64,000 bases of DNA from the NCBI RefSeq assembly GCF_040183065.1, contig NC_091121.1, positions 65,998,787-66,062,786 on the forward strand. The letters run 5' to 3'. The notes beneath the pieces were generated by a model, which saw nothing but the letters and a program-made list of their open reading frames with translations, was not told where the DNA came from and did not search any database. A program made the position numbers and the translations under genes. The stretch is from Periplaneta americana. Lineage: Eukaryota; Arthropoda; Insecta; Blattodea; Blattidae. This document shows, piece by piece, positions 11,140 through 20,969 of this stretch. Positions within the stretch are counted from its first letter, which is position 1. Each line of letters starts with the position of its first letter.

Positions 11140-12009
11140 TTTTTTAAACCTTGTTTCCCAGCATGTTCCATTACAAAAATGCAATACTACATGCTAATAG
11201 ACTACACATTACAATATTGGTAACTCTTCCGAATTTCAATGTATATACATTATTGCTAGCCTATTGTACCTTCCCTAAATATACTATTTACAACATGTTA
11301 ACACCTATGCTACTGTTGAAGCTGTTAAATACTTTGTACAACACTATTTTAGTACCTATTCCTTTTCTATTTACAGATAAAAAAATCAATACTATTGCTA
11401 ATCATTTTAAAAACTATGTTTAGAAATATACTATTTAACAAATTAACCTACCTTCCCTAAATTTACTATTTACAACGTGTTAACATCTATGCTACTGTTG
11501 GATCTTTTAAATACTTTATACAACACTATTTTAGAGCCTTTTCTGTTTACAAATTAAAAAAAAAATCTATACTATTGCTAATACTTAAAAAAAACTATGT
11601 TTAAAAGAAAACTATTTAACAAATTAACCTATTACTATTTACAACGTGTCAACATCTACTGTACGGTACTATTGAATCTTTTAAATACATTATACATCAC
11701 TATTTTAGAGCCTATTCTGTTTTTCTATTTATATATTAAAAAAAACAATGAATACTATTGTTAATTCTTTTACAATCTATGTTTAGAAGTATACTATTTA
11801 TAAAATTAATCTATTTTCCTTCAATTTACTATTTACAACGTATCAACATTGTTGAATCTTTCAAATACATTTACAACACTATTTTGGAGCCTATTCTGTT
11901 TTTCTGTTTACAAATTTAAAAAAAATCTATACTATTGTTAATACTTTTAAAAACTATGTCTAGAAGAATACTGTTTAACAAATTAACCTATTTTCCTTGA
12001 ATTTACTAT
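11140..12009 (-). mobile_element. Tandemly repeated 3' UTR of R1-like LINE
   Basis: Directly downstream (minus strand) of the RNase H ORF. On the plus strand ACTATTTACAAC recurs at about 11,284, 11,465, 11,633, 11,827 and 12,005. Each unit also contains ATTTTAGAGCCT-like and ACTATGTTTAGAAG-like motifs. Unit length varies from about 168 to 194 bp and copies are imperfect. Confidence 0.75.
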
Positions 12010-13034
12010 TTACAATATGTCAAAATTAATAGTTTTTGTGAACTTTATGAATGGTTTTGTGTATTTATTCACTAAGTCACAATTGCTCATCGGCCAGTGG
12101 CCGCCGGCGTTAATCACACTTTTCTTGAGTCTTAGTCTTTGTTTATTTAGTAACTCACATTCCCATAGGAGGTGATCCACAGTTTGTGGACTCCGTTTAC
12201 AAGGGCATATTGGATCGTCCATTATCTTAAAGCGATGGAAATACGATCTTAGTTTCCCATGACCTGTTAGGATAGTAGCTAAGTTCGTACACATATGTAG
12301 TTTCTTAAACATTCTATCCTGTACACTAGGGAAGAACGATCTTGTTAACTCACCCTTGGTTGTGGTGTCCCATTCACTTTGCCACACTTGCACACCTTTC
12401 TCTTTCAGTTCACTTTTCACTGCACTTTTGGGGATCTTGGAGTAGGAGATGTCGACCTCGTTGCTGCCGGCTGCTTCCTTCGCCAGCTGATCAGCAAGCT
12501 CGTTCCCAAAGTTCCCAGCATGTGCCTTCACCCATGTGAAGTGGATGGTCCAGTTGGCTTTTTCCAGGCTCCTTATTTCTTCTCTAATTTGTTCTATGAG
12601 GCACTGGTGATTCGTGGAGTTGGCTATGGCATCTAAAGTTATTTTACTATCTGTGTGGATTGCTATCGTGCGTTTGTTTTCCTGCATGTAGTTGAAATCC
12701 TTAATTTTTTTCAACGCTTTCACAATTGCGAGCTGCTCGGCCTGGTTGTTCGAACATCTTTCTGCTAGTCTGTACTGTAATTGATGAGCAAGATCATTGT
12801 TGATAAATATTGCAATCCCAGAGCCCACTCCATTTTCGCCTTTGCTGCCATCTGTATAAACTTCAATGGTGTATTCTTTATTTACACTCTTTTTCTTCAA
12901 CGTTATTATTTCTGCAGGATGAGGCCACATTCTATAATGTTGCGGGGCATCGTATAATCCAGACTGTTCGTTTCCTTGTGTGATGTGATAGCATTTTACT
13001 ATGTTATTTAGTTTAATAAAAATGGGGGTTGTTC
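12010..13034 (-). pseudogene. R1-clade-like LINE ORF2 C terminus with RNase H
   Basis: The open frame runs from about 13,034 (upstream of the first ATG at 12,930) to the stop at 12,010. Ribonuclease H removes RNA from RNA/DNA hybrids during retrotransposition. The domain spans about residues 20-150 counted from that ATG and shows the expected acidic series: YTDGSKGENG (D), NNQAEQLAIVKAL (E), IHTDSKITLD (D) and NELADQLAKEA (D). A C-terminal knuckle CPCKRSPQTVDHLLWEC follows, typical of R1/TRAS-like elements. Endonuclease and reverse transcriptase are absent: the frame is cut at a (CATA)n array at 13,035. No internal stop or frameshift is visible in the retained part. The clade is inferred from RNase H plus the knuckle; I- or Outcast-type elements are alternatives. 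Confidence 0.8.
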
Positions 13035-13150
13035 CATGTATGTATGTATGTATGTATGTATGTATGTATGTATGTATGTATGTATGTATGTATGTATATA
13101 TGTTATGTTATGTTATGTTATGTTATGTATGTATGTATGTATGTATGTAT
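13035..13150. repeat. (ATGT)n/(TTATG)n microsatellite
   Basis: Tetranucleotide array with an internal pentanucleotide block. It separates the R1-like LINE fragment from the second LINE 3' end and is probably the tail of the latter on the minus strand. Confidence 0.9.
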
Positions 13151-13230
13151 TCACAATGCAAATGGGTAAATACCCGGTGGCAGTGGTAATTAATTGCACT
13201 CAATAATAATGACAATTGATAATAAACACA

Positions 13231-13296
<66 letters not shown>

Positions 13297-13681
13297 CATC
13301 CCAAATTAAATGAAGCACGATCACCTAAAATAACATTTAAAGTAAATATAATTTGTATCTTAACCCTAAGTTTGAACTTAAACCCCACGAGTATGATAAT
13401 ATGTTCATCCATACACAAGTACCTTTCAGCACTACACTCATTTCGCTGTCAACTCACTCACTGCACTGGAACTGCGACACGTTTCACTTATACTATCCTG
13501 ATTTCACTAACACTGCAAAAACATTTCACTGTTCAAATATTTTGCACTACCACTATAAACTATAAAATTTCACTGATACAAACACACTTCACACTTCACT
13601 GGCACAACACACTTCTTCACTGATACAACACTTCAAAAAACAAAATATCAATTACACCCTTTAAGTAGTGTGTATGATATA
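13151..13681 (-). mobile_element. LINE 3' UTR with terminal hairpin
   Basis: On the minus strand this runs from the stop of the RT fragment through CAGTGAAG-type degenerate repeats and a (TTA)n block (13,236-13,292 on plus), ending at ACCACTGCCACCGGG, TATTTACCCATTTGC and the CATA tail. The 3.4-3.9 kb block is an opposite-orientation copy. Confidence 0.7.
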
Positions 13682-13905
13682 CTACCATCTATTAGTGAAG
13701 TCCTTGAGCCTATATTTAAATGAATTTCTGGTTATTGGTAAAGCCTTTAGTAAGTCTGCAGGTAAACCATTCCAGTCCCGGATAGTACGATTGAGAAAAG
13801 AAAACTTTCCAATGTCCGTCCTCTGTCTCCTTTCCCTGAATTTATATGAGTGGTCGTTACTTGAAGAGTAATTTGGCGGCTGCAACCTATTTTTTATTTC
13901 TCTCT
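13682..13905 (-). pseudogene. LINE reverse transcriptase C-terminal fragment (CR1/Jockey-like)
   Basis: About 70 codons on the minus strand read through NRLQPPNYSSSNDH, FSFLNRTIRDWNGLPADL and NSFKYRLKDFTNRW before the stop at 13,682. The block F.NRTI.DWN.LP...FK.RL is the conserved end of many CR1- and Jockey-type ORF2 proteins. The 5' truncation falls near 13,905. The polymerase core is lost. Confidence 0.75.
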
Positions 13906-14803
13906 AGGCAGGCTCACATCTGTATGTTTTGAACATTGCGCATAATCGAATTCACATTCTCCTGTCCGTAAGTGTGTCCTATTTTCAAATAGACTAAAGT
14001 TATTTGCTATATATCAAAGATTCGATATCTTCGTCATCATACCGAGAATAGTAGACCGCAAGGTGACGTTTCCTTTGTAACGTGATACAACGTTTATAAA
14101 AAAAAATCTACATTAGTTAAGAGAAAATAACTTTTGTTAACAATTTATATTTTATTTTATTTTATATGTTTGTGATTTTATTTTAATAATTTTTAAATGT
14201 GAATTTATCTTAATTCTTTTGTGGTAGTTTAGGAATGAACGCCAAATCGTTTATACAACTTTTCCTATAATCATTTAGATAACATCACTAGGAATTATTT
14301 TATTTAATTGAAGTTCTATAATACTTGTGAGACTAAAAATGTAGACTGTGTTCGAAATTCGAACTTATTAAACAACAAAATAAAGAAATAATGAAATTAG
14401 TAGCACGTGTTAATGTAAAAAGATTGTGTTTGGATGCACGTTAAATTTATTATTTGTTTACCTGTTACACCACAAAGATCTTCATGGTAAGCCTGGACGA
14501 TAGACAACCCGCACAAACTTGGACCTCCGCGTAACTAGCGAGGATCTCGTAAAGAAAACAAGTCGCCTGGAAGTATTAACTAACCTAAAAACATGATATT
14601 TTTCATGTGTAAAAAAATAACTTCGAAGACTGAGAAATTTTATACATACTGTGGTCCAGTGTACTATACCGATTACCTCTCAAAATATTTGCACGTATAC
14701 CTCTAACACGCTGTATATGATTGAATGCATGGTTTATGAATATAGGCCTATGAATATGTGGCTGGATGGGATGGAAACATATACATATACACATACACAT
14801 ATA
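13906..14803. other. No feature seen
   Basis: AT-rich sequence without a supported gene or repeat family. Confidence 0.5.
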
Positions 14804-15374
14804 CAGGATGAACCATTTATTTCATAGGGTTATTCTTTGAGATATTTCAAACAAAAAAGATTAATACAATTTTGCTTGCTTTTGCTTCCTTTCCCAGATA
14901 AAAATTGTTTTATATGAAACATTTCATAACGTGTTTTGGGAAAGCCATTCATTTAATTCCCAATATGTCTAGTCAATTTAAGAGAGCAGTGTATTATGAC
15001 AATAAATGATTGAAAAAAATTCAGTTTTATCCTTTCAATGTGCAGAAATTTGATCTGAACATACGTATGTAACTTTTCGTTCTGGAAAGGAATTTTTCAG
15101 TGTTACGTTTGTTCGGATCAAATTCCTGCACATATATAGGACAAAACTAAAATTCTTTGAATAATCTATTTTCACAATACACTACTTTCTTAAACTGAGT
15201 ATAGGCCTATTGTGAATTCAATCAATGGATTTCCCAAACACGCTGTGAAATGTTTTATATAAAACAATTTTTATCTCGAAAAAGAAGGAAACCCAGGCAA
15301 AATTGTATTAAACTTTTCTTGTTTGAAATATCGCAAAGAATAACCCCTATTCACATTACCTGCTGTTCAAACTG
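14804..15374. mobile_element. Tc1/mariner-like foldback element, about 571 bp
   Basis: Long terminal inverted repeats (roughly 250 bp per arm) begin CAGGATGAACC on the left and end with the complement of CAGTTTGAAC on the right. Internal landmarks GGTTATTCTTTGAGATATTTC and AAAATTGTTTTATATGAAAC recur inverted. TA lies directly outside both ends. There is no coding capacity, so it is non-autonomous. One arm of the same family is present alone at about 36,948-37,211. Confidence 0.75.
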
Positions 15375-15375
15375 T

Positions 15376-15480
15376 ATATGGGTTGATGGATGGGTGGAAG
15401 GATACATGGATGAATGGGTGGAAGGAGACATGGACGGATGGGTGGAAGGATATTTGGATGGATATTTAACAGCTGGATAT
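15376..15480. repeat. Decayed (GATG)n tract, left part
   Basis: GATG/GGTGGAAG-rich degenerate repeat. It resumes at about 16,690 on the other side of a LINE insertion. Confidence 0.7.
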
Positions 15481-16237
15481 CGTTAACAGCTGCCAGTGTT
15501 AAAAATTTAAAATTTAGCGATGAATATAGACTAATAATACACAGTGAAAATTGTTTAGATCCCAAAAGTTGTAAATGTCCACCATTGAAAGAAGCCACGT
15601 ATGTCAAATATCTGGGTATCATTATTGATCAGAATTTAAAATGGCCTCATCACATTACTTATCTTTGTAAGAGGCTTCGTAAAACAATTTATAAATTCGT
15701 TAATCTTCGATGCTACTTACCCATTAGAGTTCTACGAAATGTTTATTTGGCCATTATTCAGTCTATCATTCAATATGGTATAACTGTTTGGGGTGGAAGT
15801 ACAAAAATTAATCTTAGTCCATTAAATTTACTACAAAAACGAATAATTAAAATTTGTTTGAAGAAACGTTTCGATTGTCCAAATAAATTAATTTATTCTG
15901 AATTTAATGTATTTAATATTGAACAAATTTATAAGTATACGCTGTTAAAATTTTATTATAAAAATCGTAATAAGTTTGTATTACAGACACATAATTATGA
16001 CATTAGTAGAACCTAAATGTCTCACATCTGCTGGTCTAAAGCTAAAGCATAGCATTAATTTTGGCCCTCAGTTGTACAATGCTTTAACTAATTTACACCC
16101 AGGACTTCTAACATGTAACCCACTAACATATAACAAGAAAATTAGAAACGTGTTAATATCTTCAATTTGATAAATAAATTTATAGCCTATGTGTATGAAT
16201 TAATCAACCTATATTGTAATTGTATTCTATAATTTTG

Positions 16238-16287
<50 letters not shown>

Positions 16288-16690
16288 CTACTTTTCACGT
16301 GCGATATTATTCTTCTCTAGTATTAATATTATATTATATAATTCCATTGCCGCTGTAATTTAAATTGTAGTTCCTATTTCATTTTACTTATTTATTTTTA
16401 TTATTATTATTTTTTATTTTCTATATTCCTCTTATATTAATATTGTATTATATAATTTCTGTAACTGTAATTTTAATTCTATTTCCTATTTTATTTTATT
16501 TTATATTCTCTTATAGGCCTATTAATATTATATCTGAACTGCGACCGAACACGAGCGCTGCTCATTCGGTCTCAAACTGTATCTCCTGTTTTATATTGTT
16601 TATATTATTTTATTTCTATTTCTCTTGTTTGTTTGTAATTATATTCTTTATTCTGTATATTTAAATAAATAAATAAATAAATAAATATGT
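15481..16690 (+). pseudogene. 5'-truncated LINE (CR1/L2/Daphne-like RT C terminus)
   Basis: The plus strand reads the C-terminal part of a non-LTR reverse transcriptase: EATYVKYLGIIIDQNLKWPH, RNVYLAIIQSIIQYGITVWG and SPLNLLQKRIIKICLKKRFD, up to a stop at 16,016. After a frame change near 15,980 it continues as GLKLKHSINFGPQLYNALTN to a stop at 16,170. The YLG and QYGI..WGG blocks are typical of CR1/L2-related elements. A 3' UTR with a (TA)n patch (16,240-16,284) and a final (AAAT)n tail (16,668-16,686) follows. The catalytic YADD region is missing. The insertion interrupts a GATG tract. Confidence 0.75.
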
Positions 16691-17400
16691 AGATGGATAT
16701 TATAGATGGATGGGTGGAAGGATACTTGGATGGATATGTAGATGGATATTATAGATAGATATGTGCAAATGTATATGTACGAATAGGTAATATGTAGATG
16801 TATGCACGGGTAGGAATTGTAGGCGGATGCATGGGTGAAAATAGGTTTATGTAGAGTTGGATGTATTGGAGGATGAATAGACGATAGATGTGTGGAATGG
16901 ATAGACGAGTAGAGGGAGGGTGACGGACAGATGGATGGACGGATAGACAAATGGATATATGTATATGCAGGCTTATAGATTTATTTAAAATAGTTTGATG
17001 GATAGATTGATTGCTGGACGAATAGAAGAATGCGTAAATAAATATGTAAATCTATCGATTAATTTTTAATGGATTGGTGAGTAGATTTACTGGTGAACAA
17101 GTACATGAATGAATAAATGAATATTTAGATATAATAATTAATTTTAAATGAAAAAGTGGAGAGAATGATTGTTGGACAGTTAGATGAATGGATAAATGGG
17201 TATGTGGATTTATTGATCATATTAAAACGGATTGATTGAAGAATGGATCGATAGATTGCTGATAAGATGCATAGGATGATAGGAAAACGGATCGATGTAT
17301 GGACGGACATACGAAAAGACAGACTGTTGGACATCTGCATCGATGAGTGGATGGATACAGGAACGAATAAGCTGATGGATGGTGAATCTATACGTTATAT
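16691..17400. repeat. Decayed (GATG)n tract, right part
   Basis: Continuation of the degenerate GATG/GATA-rich repeat with gradually weakening periodicity towards 17,400. Open frames over it are artefacts. Confidence 0.65.
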
Positions 17401-18026
17401 AGAGATGGTTTTACACGAAGAGAAAAAAGAATGGATAATTTATTTTTGGTTCATTTATTTGTATATTTATTTTATTGTTAAGACAGACATATGAACATAC
17501 AACTAGATAATTTGACAGGTCTAGCTAAATAAGTGTATAAAAATGTAGTTTGGTAGGTGGATGTTACAATATTCTATCTGTAAAATCTTTCCGCTTTGTG
17601 GAAATAAATATGAATACTGGAATGAAGTCGACAGAAGAGTGCCGAATGCAAGTGGGCGTCGCACAGTGCGTGAGGCAAAATGCAGACGTCTGCTTCTCTC
17701 AGGTCGAGTAGAAAACCTGAGAGCGATGGAGTGTAAGCGATAAATGTCAATGGAATGTCTCATTCTGACGCCATGTTACAGCTGGTTGGCTATTTTCAAC
17801 TGTACATACTCCTGCGTTCTATGAACGTGACGCTCATAGAGTATACTTGCAGTACACTTTCTTCTGTTTCTTCATCACATATTAGGCTTGAATGTTCGCT
17901 ACGTCTCCAACAAATATAATTACCCCATAGCATATTAAGGTATCAAAATCATATCGATTACACGGCAGTTTTCTAATTAAGAGTTCAAGGCGGAATTGCC
18001 TATCTTGACAATGTTAAATTGTGCAA
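17401..18026. other. No gene; small hairpin
   Basis: A 9-bp perfect stem (CTCTCAGGT/ACCTGAGAG, 10-nt loop) lies at about 17,696-17,723 inside a less AT-rich patch (17,620-17,790) that looks like an unrecognised dispersed repeat. Confidence 0.4.
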
Positions 18027-18394
18027 ATCTAGTCTTTCAGGTAAAGCTCCCTGTAAAGCAGATTTGAATAATTTGAAGGGAAAAATTGTTCCGGGGCCGG
18101 GTATCGATCCCAGGACTTCTGGTTGAACGTACCAGCGCTCTACCAACTGAGCTACCCGGGAACTCCACCCGACACGGTCTCAACGTTTCCCTTTATATCC
18201 ACACAACTCGCGTGGGCTGACGAAACGCCAGAGACCCACATCGAGTGCACACAATCTCTGTGTGACTTGGAATTGTGGTTTTCTGTTAACGTACACAGTG
18301 ACGTATATATTATGCAATTCTAGTCTTTCAGGTAAAGCTCCCTGTAAAGAAGATTTGAATAATTTCAAGAGAAAAATTGTTCCGGGGCCGGGTA
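18027..18394 (-). repeat. tRNA-derived SINE with partially duplicated unit
   Basis: On the minus strand GGGTAGCTCAGTTGGTAGAG (A box, near 18,160) and GGGATCGATACCCGG (B-box region, near 18,110) form a tRNA-like head. The body contains CTTTACAGGGAGC and CCTGAAAGACTAG. About 78 bp of body and head (18,027-18,104) recur in direct orientation at 18,317-18,394, giving a 290-bp partial tandem. Flanking sequence and the non-canonical B box argue against a functional tRNA. Confidence 0.65.
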
Positions 18395-18744
18395 TAATGT
18401 TAAATTATGTCGTATAGTGTAGGAACATTATCTCGAAAGCTATTGAAGTTAGACAGCTTATTTTTTACAGTTCGTGTACTTTAAACTTGACTTTAATATG
18501 ATGAGACGGTTTCAGTTTAACTGCTTGAGTGAATGGGTGTAATTTTATTATGGAACAGATAATGTGAATGCAATCTCATGTGTCGTTTTGAATTGGGAAT
18601 AGAATTGCAAACGATTTTAAATAATTGTAAAATTTTTTCGAGGTTATTGTAATAATTGATTTGGTTCAAATATCTCACAGTTTTAATTAGAGAAAAAAGG
18701 ATAAATAAAATTATGTGGATTGCAATCAAGATTCTGTTTTTTAA
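18395..18744. other. No feature seen
   Basis: AT-rich spacer upstream of the TTAA-flanked element. Confidence 0.4.
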
Positions 18745-19452
18745 GGGGTTAGGCACAGCTTACAGCAGTAAAATTTTGGAAATATTCAACGTTTTTTTCC
18801 TTCATTACTGTATCCTGTACAATATTGAAAATTAGTATGTGTAAAACACTGTCCTTCTGCTATATGAAAAAATATTTTTACGATTTAAAAAATGGTTTAA
18901 TTTTTTTATTATTTCAAAATTTAGTGCACTGTGCAGTGATGAGTTTCCCACATAACTAAAAAACTATCCAATAATCTGTGATGATTTTTTGTGTTTATTT
19001 ATGCATGTCATATCTACAATATGATGCAAGATCACTTCTCTTCATAGATTGTCCGATAAAAAATAAGTTAATTAAAAAAATTGGTCAAATATCAGTATTT
19101 TCTTCTAACACAAAATAAAAAAAAGATATTATTTATTAAAGAATGTAGTTGAAAGAGCATGATATTGTAAACATGAGTTTCAGCAATAAAATAAAAGAGC
19201 GAGAACATGAAAAAGTTAACAAGTTTATGAGTTATGAGGGAAAAGCTTCATCACTGCACAGTGAACTGCCACCATTATGAAATTTGAAACAAACATATAA
19301 ATATTTTTTTATCGTAAAAATACTTTTTTCGTGTAGCAGAGGGACAGTGTTTTACACATACCAATTTCCATTACTGTACAAGATACAGTAATGGAGGAAA
19401 AAAATGTTAAATATTTCCAAAACTTTTTCTGCTGTAAGCTGTATCTAACCCC
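18745..19452. mobile_element. TTAA-flanked foldback element, about 708 bp (uninterrupted copy)
   Basis: The arms start GGGGTTAGGCACAGCTTAC and end with the complement of GGGGTTAGATACAGCTTAC. Inverted similarity extends far inward, for example around ATTACTGTATC, ACACTGTCC and CACTGCACAGTG. TTAA lies directly outside both ends (18,741-18,744 and 19,453-19,456), the target preferred by piggyBac-type transposases. No ORF is present. A second copy at 41,578-43,451 carries a hAT insertion. Confidence 0.75.
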
Positions 19453-19520
19453 TTAAGCTAAACTTTAATAATTCATTCAAACAGCATTGTTTGTGTGTTA
19501 TACAGTTGTAAGAAGCATAA

Positions 19521-19769
19521 CGTCGTTGTTCCTGCAATAACTCCTGTGTGCAAAATATACAATTTTTCAATAGGAAGAAAAAACACATTTATTCATCCTA
19601 TGGCAGCCGTATATAGGAGATGTGAATTCTTACATTTTCGAAACAAAGAAATATAATTACATATAGAAGATTTTATTATTTGCTGTATCACTATTTAAGT
19701 TATTTAATAGAGCAAAAATCTGAAAATCAATAAATATGTCACATAGGAGTTATTGCAGGAACAACGACG
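19521..19769. mobile_element. MITE, about 249 bp
   Basis: Terminal inverted repeats of about 28 bp begin CGTCGTTGTTCCTGCAATAA and are almost perfectly mirrored at the right end. ATAA lies outside both ends as a possible target duplication. The interior is AT-rich and non-coding. Confidence 0.75.
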
Positions 19770-19773
19770 ATAA

Positions 19774-20425
19774 GTAAACAATTTACAGCGTTGCCATATC
19801 AATTTTAATCCATATTTATGAGAATAATACATAAAGTTGGATATTCATGTAAATGTAAACGTATCTTGAATTTCGTCAAAGATCAGTGCGCCTGTCAGTG
19901 TTTTCTTGAATCTCTATTTTGATTCAGGTCCTGTGTTTTCAATTTTAATAATTATATTCATTTCTCATTGACACTTAATCTGAACCTTCCACGTCTACTT
20001 AAGAATCTCATTTCCTTCTTTTTATCTTTCTTTAAGATCCGAGTCTCACTTCAGAATAAGCATACAAGTAAAGTCAACGTTTCAAACAATTAATTTCCAA
20101 CAAAATGTCTCACATCGACTTTAGTGTGGTGAAGAGAAACGAGTGCTTTCCTTGTACGTAAGTTTTCCTTGATGGAGTACTGTGATTATGCATTCTGGGA
20201 GATCGCCTACCGAGAGAAACTTCATCGCGTGTTCTTGACATTGACCTCCTCGGCGTAGAGCCCTGCTGCCGCTAAACGCGCGTCTGTTCCCTGATCTGCG
20301 GGATAACAGCATGTCTAGAACATGCGGGTTCAGTACTCCATTCCTGTCACAAGGATAACGCGTTCTCTGTGAAATATTTCAGCTGACATTTTGTATATAC
20401 GAACATACGCTGACATTGAAATATA
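19774..20425. other. No feature seen
   Basis: Unique sequence; 20,110-20,330 is less AT-rich but shows no recognisable exon. Confidence 0.4.
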
Positions 20426-20652
20426 TACTGAAATATAATATAATATAATATAATATAATATAATATAATATAATATAATATAATATAATATAATATAATA
20501 TAATATAATATAATATAATATAATATAATGTAACGTAACGTAATATAATGTAACGTAACGTAATATAATGTAACGTAACGTAATATAATGTAACATAACA
20601 TAATATATAATATAATATAATATAATATAATATAATATAATATAATATAATA
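20426..20652. repeat. (TATAA)n pentanucleotide array
   Basis: TATAA/TAATA pentamers with an internal block of ACGTA-type variants (about 20,530-20,600). All minus-strand frames are open as Leu-Tyr-Tyr-Ile repeats, an artefact. Confidence 0.95.
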
Positions 20653-20969
20653 CAGTACACAATACAATGCAGTATACAGTACTGTATTATATTGTATTGT
20701 ATTTATTAATATTCCATGGTATTCATATGGAACAAGTCGAAAACATAATACTACTATAAAGTCTTAATTTATAGTCACAGTCTAGTTGAAATATATAGGC
20801 CTACAGAAGAGATTTACAATATAGTCTACTAGTACAACACAAAGTTTTAGTATCAATTTCGTGAATCGTTGTTAAATGTCATAAATTCACCTACAGAATA
20901 GAAGGCGTGACAAAATTAAGTACTTCTTTAATTTGGCTCTAAATAATCTTATGTTTTGAGTTTCATTTC
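20653..20969. other. Spacer between two arrays
   Basis: The first bases (20,650-20,690) contain ACAGTACACAATAC and ACAGTACTG, similar to the minisatellite unit that starts about 280 bp further on. The remainder is unique. Confidence 0.5.

Noticed and set aside
13216..13623. Asn-rich open frame of 135 codons
   Set aside because: Crosses an (AAT)n array inside a LINE 3' UTR; the remainder is UTR on the other strand.
18120..18170. Minus-strand tRNA gene
   Set aside because: Only the head of a SINE; B box altered and body duplicated nearby.
20330..20667. Minus-strand Leu-Tyr-Tyr-Ile open frames
   Set aside because: Translation of the TATAA pentanucleotide array.
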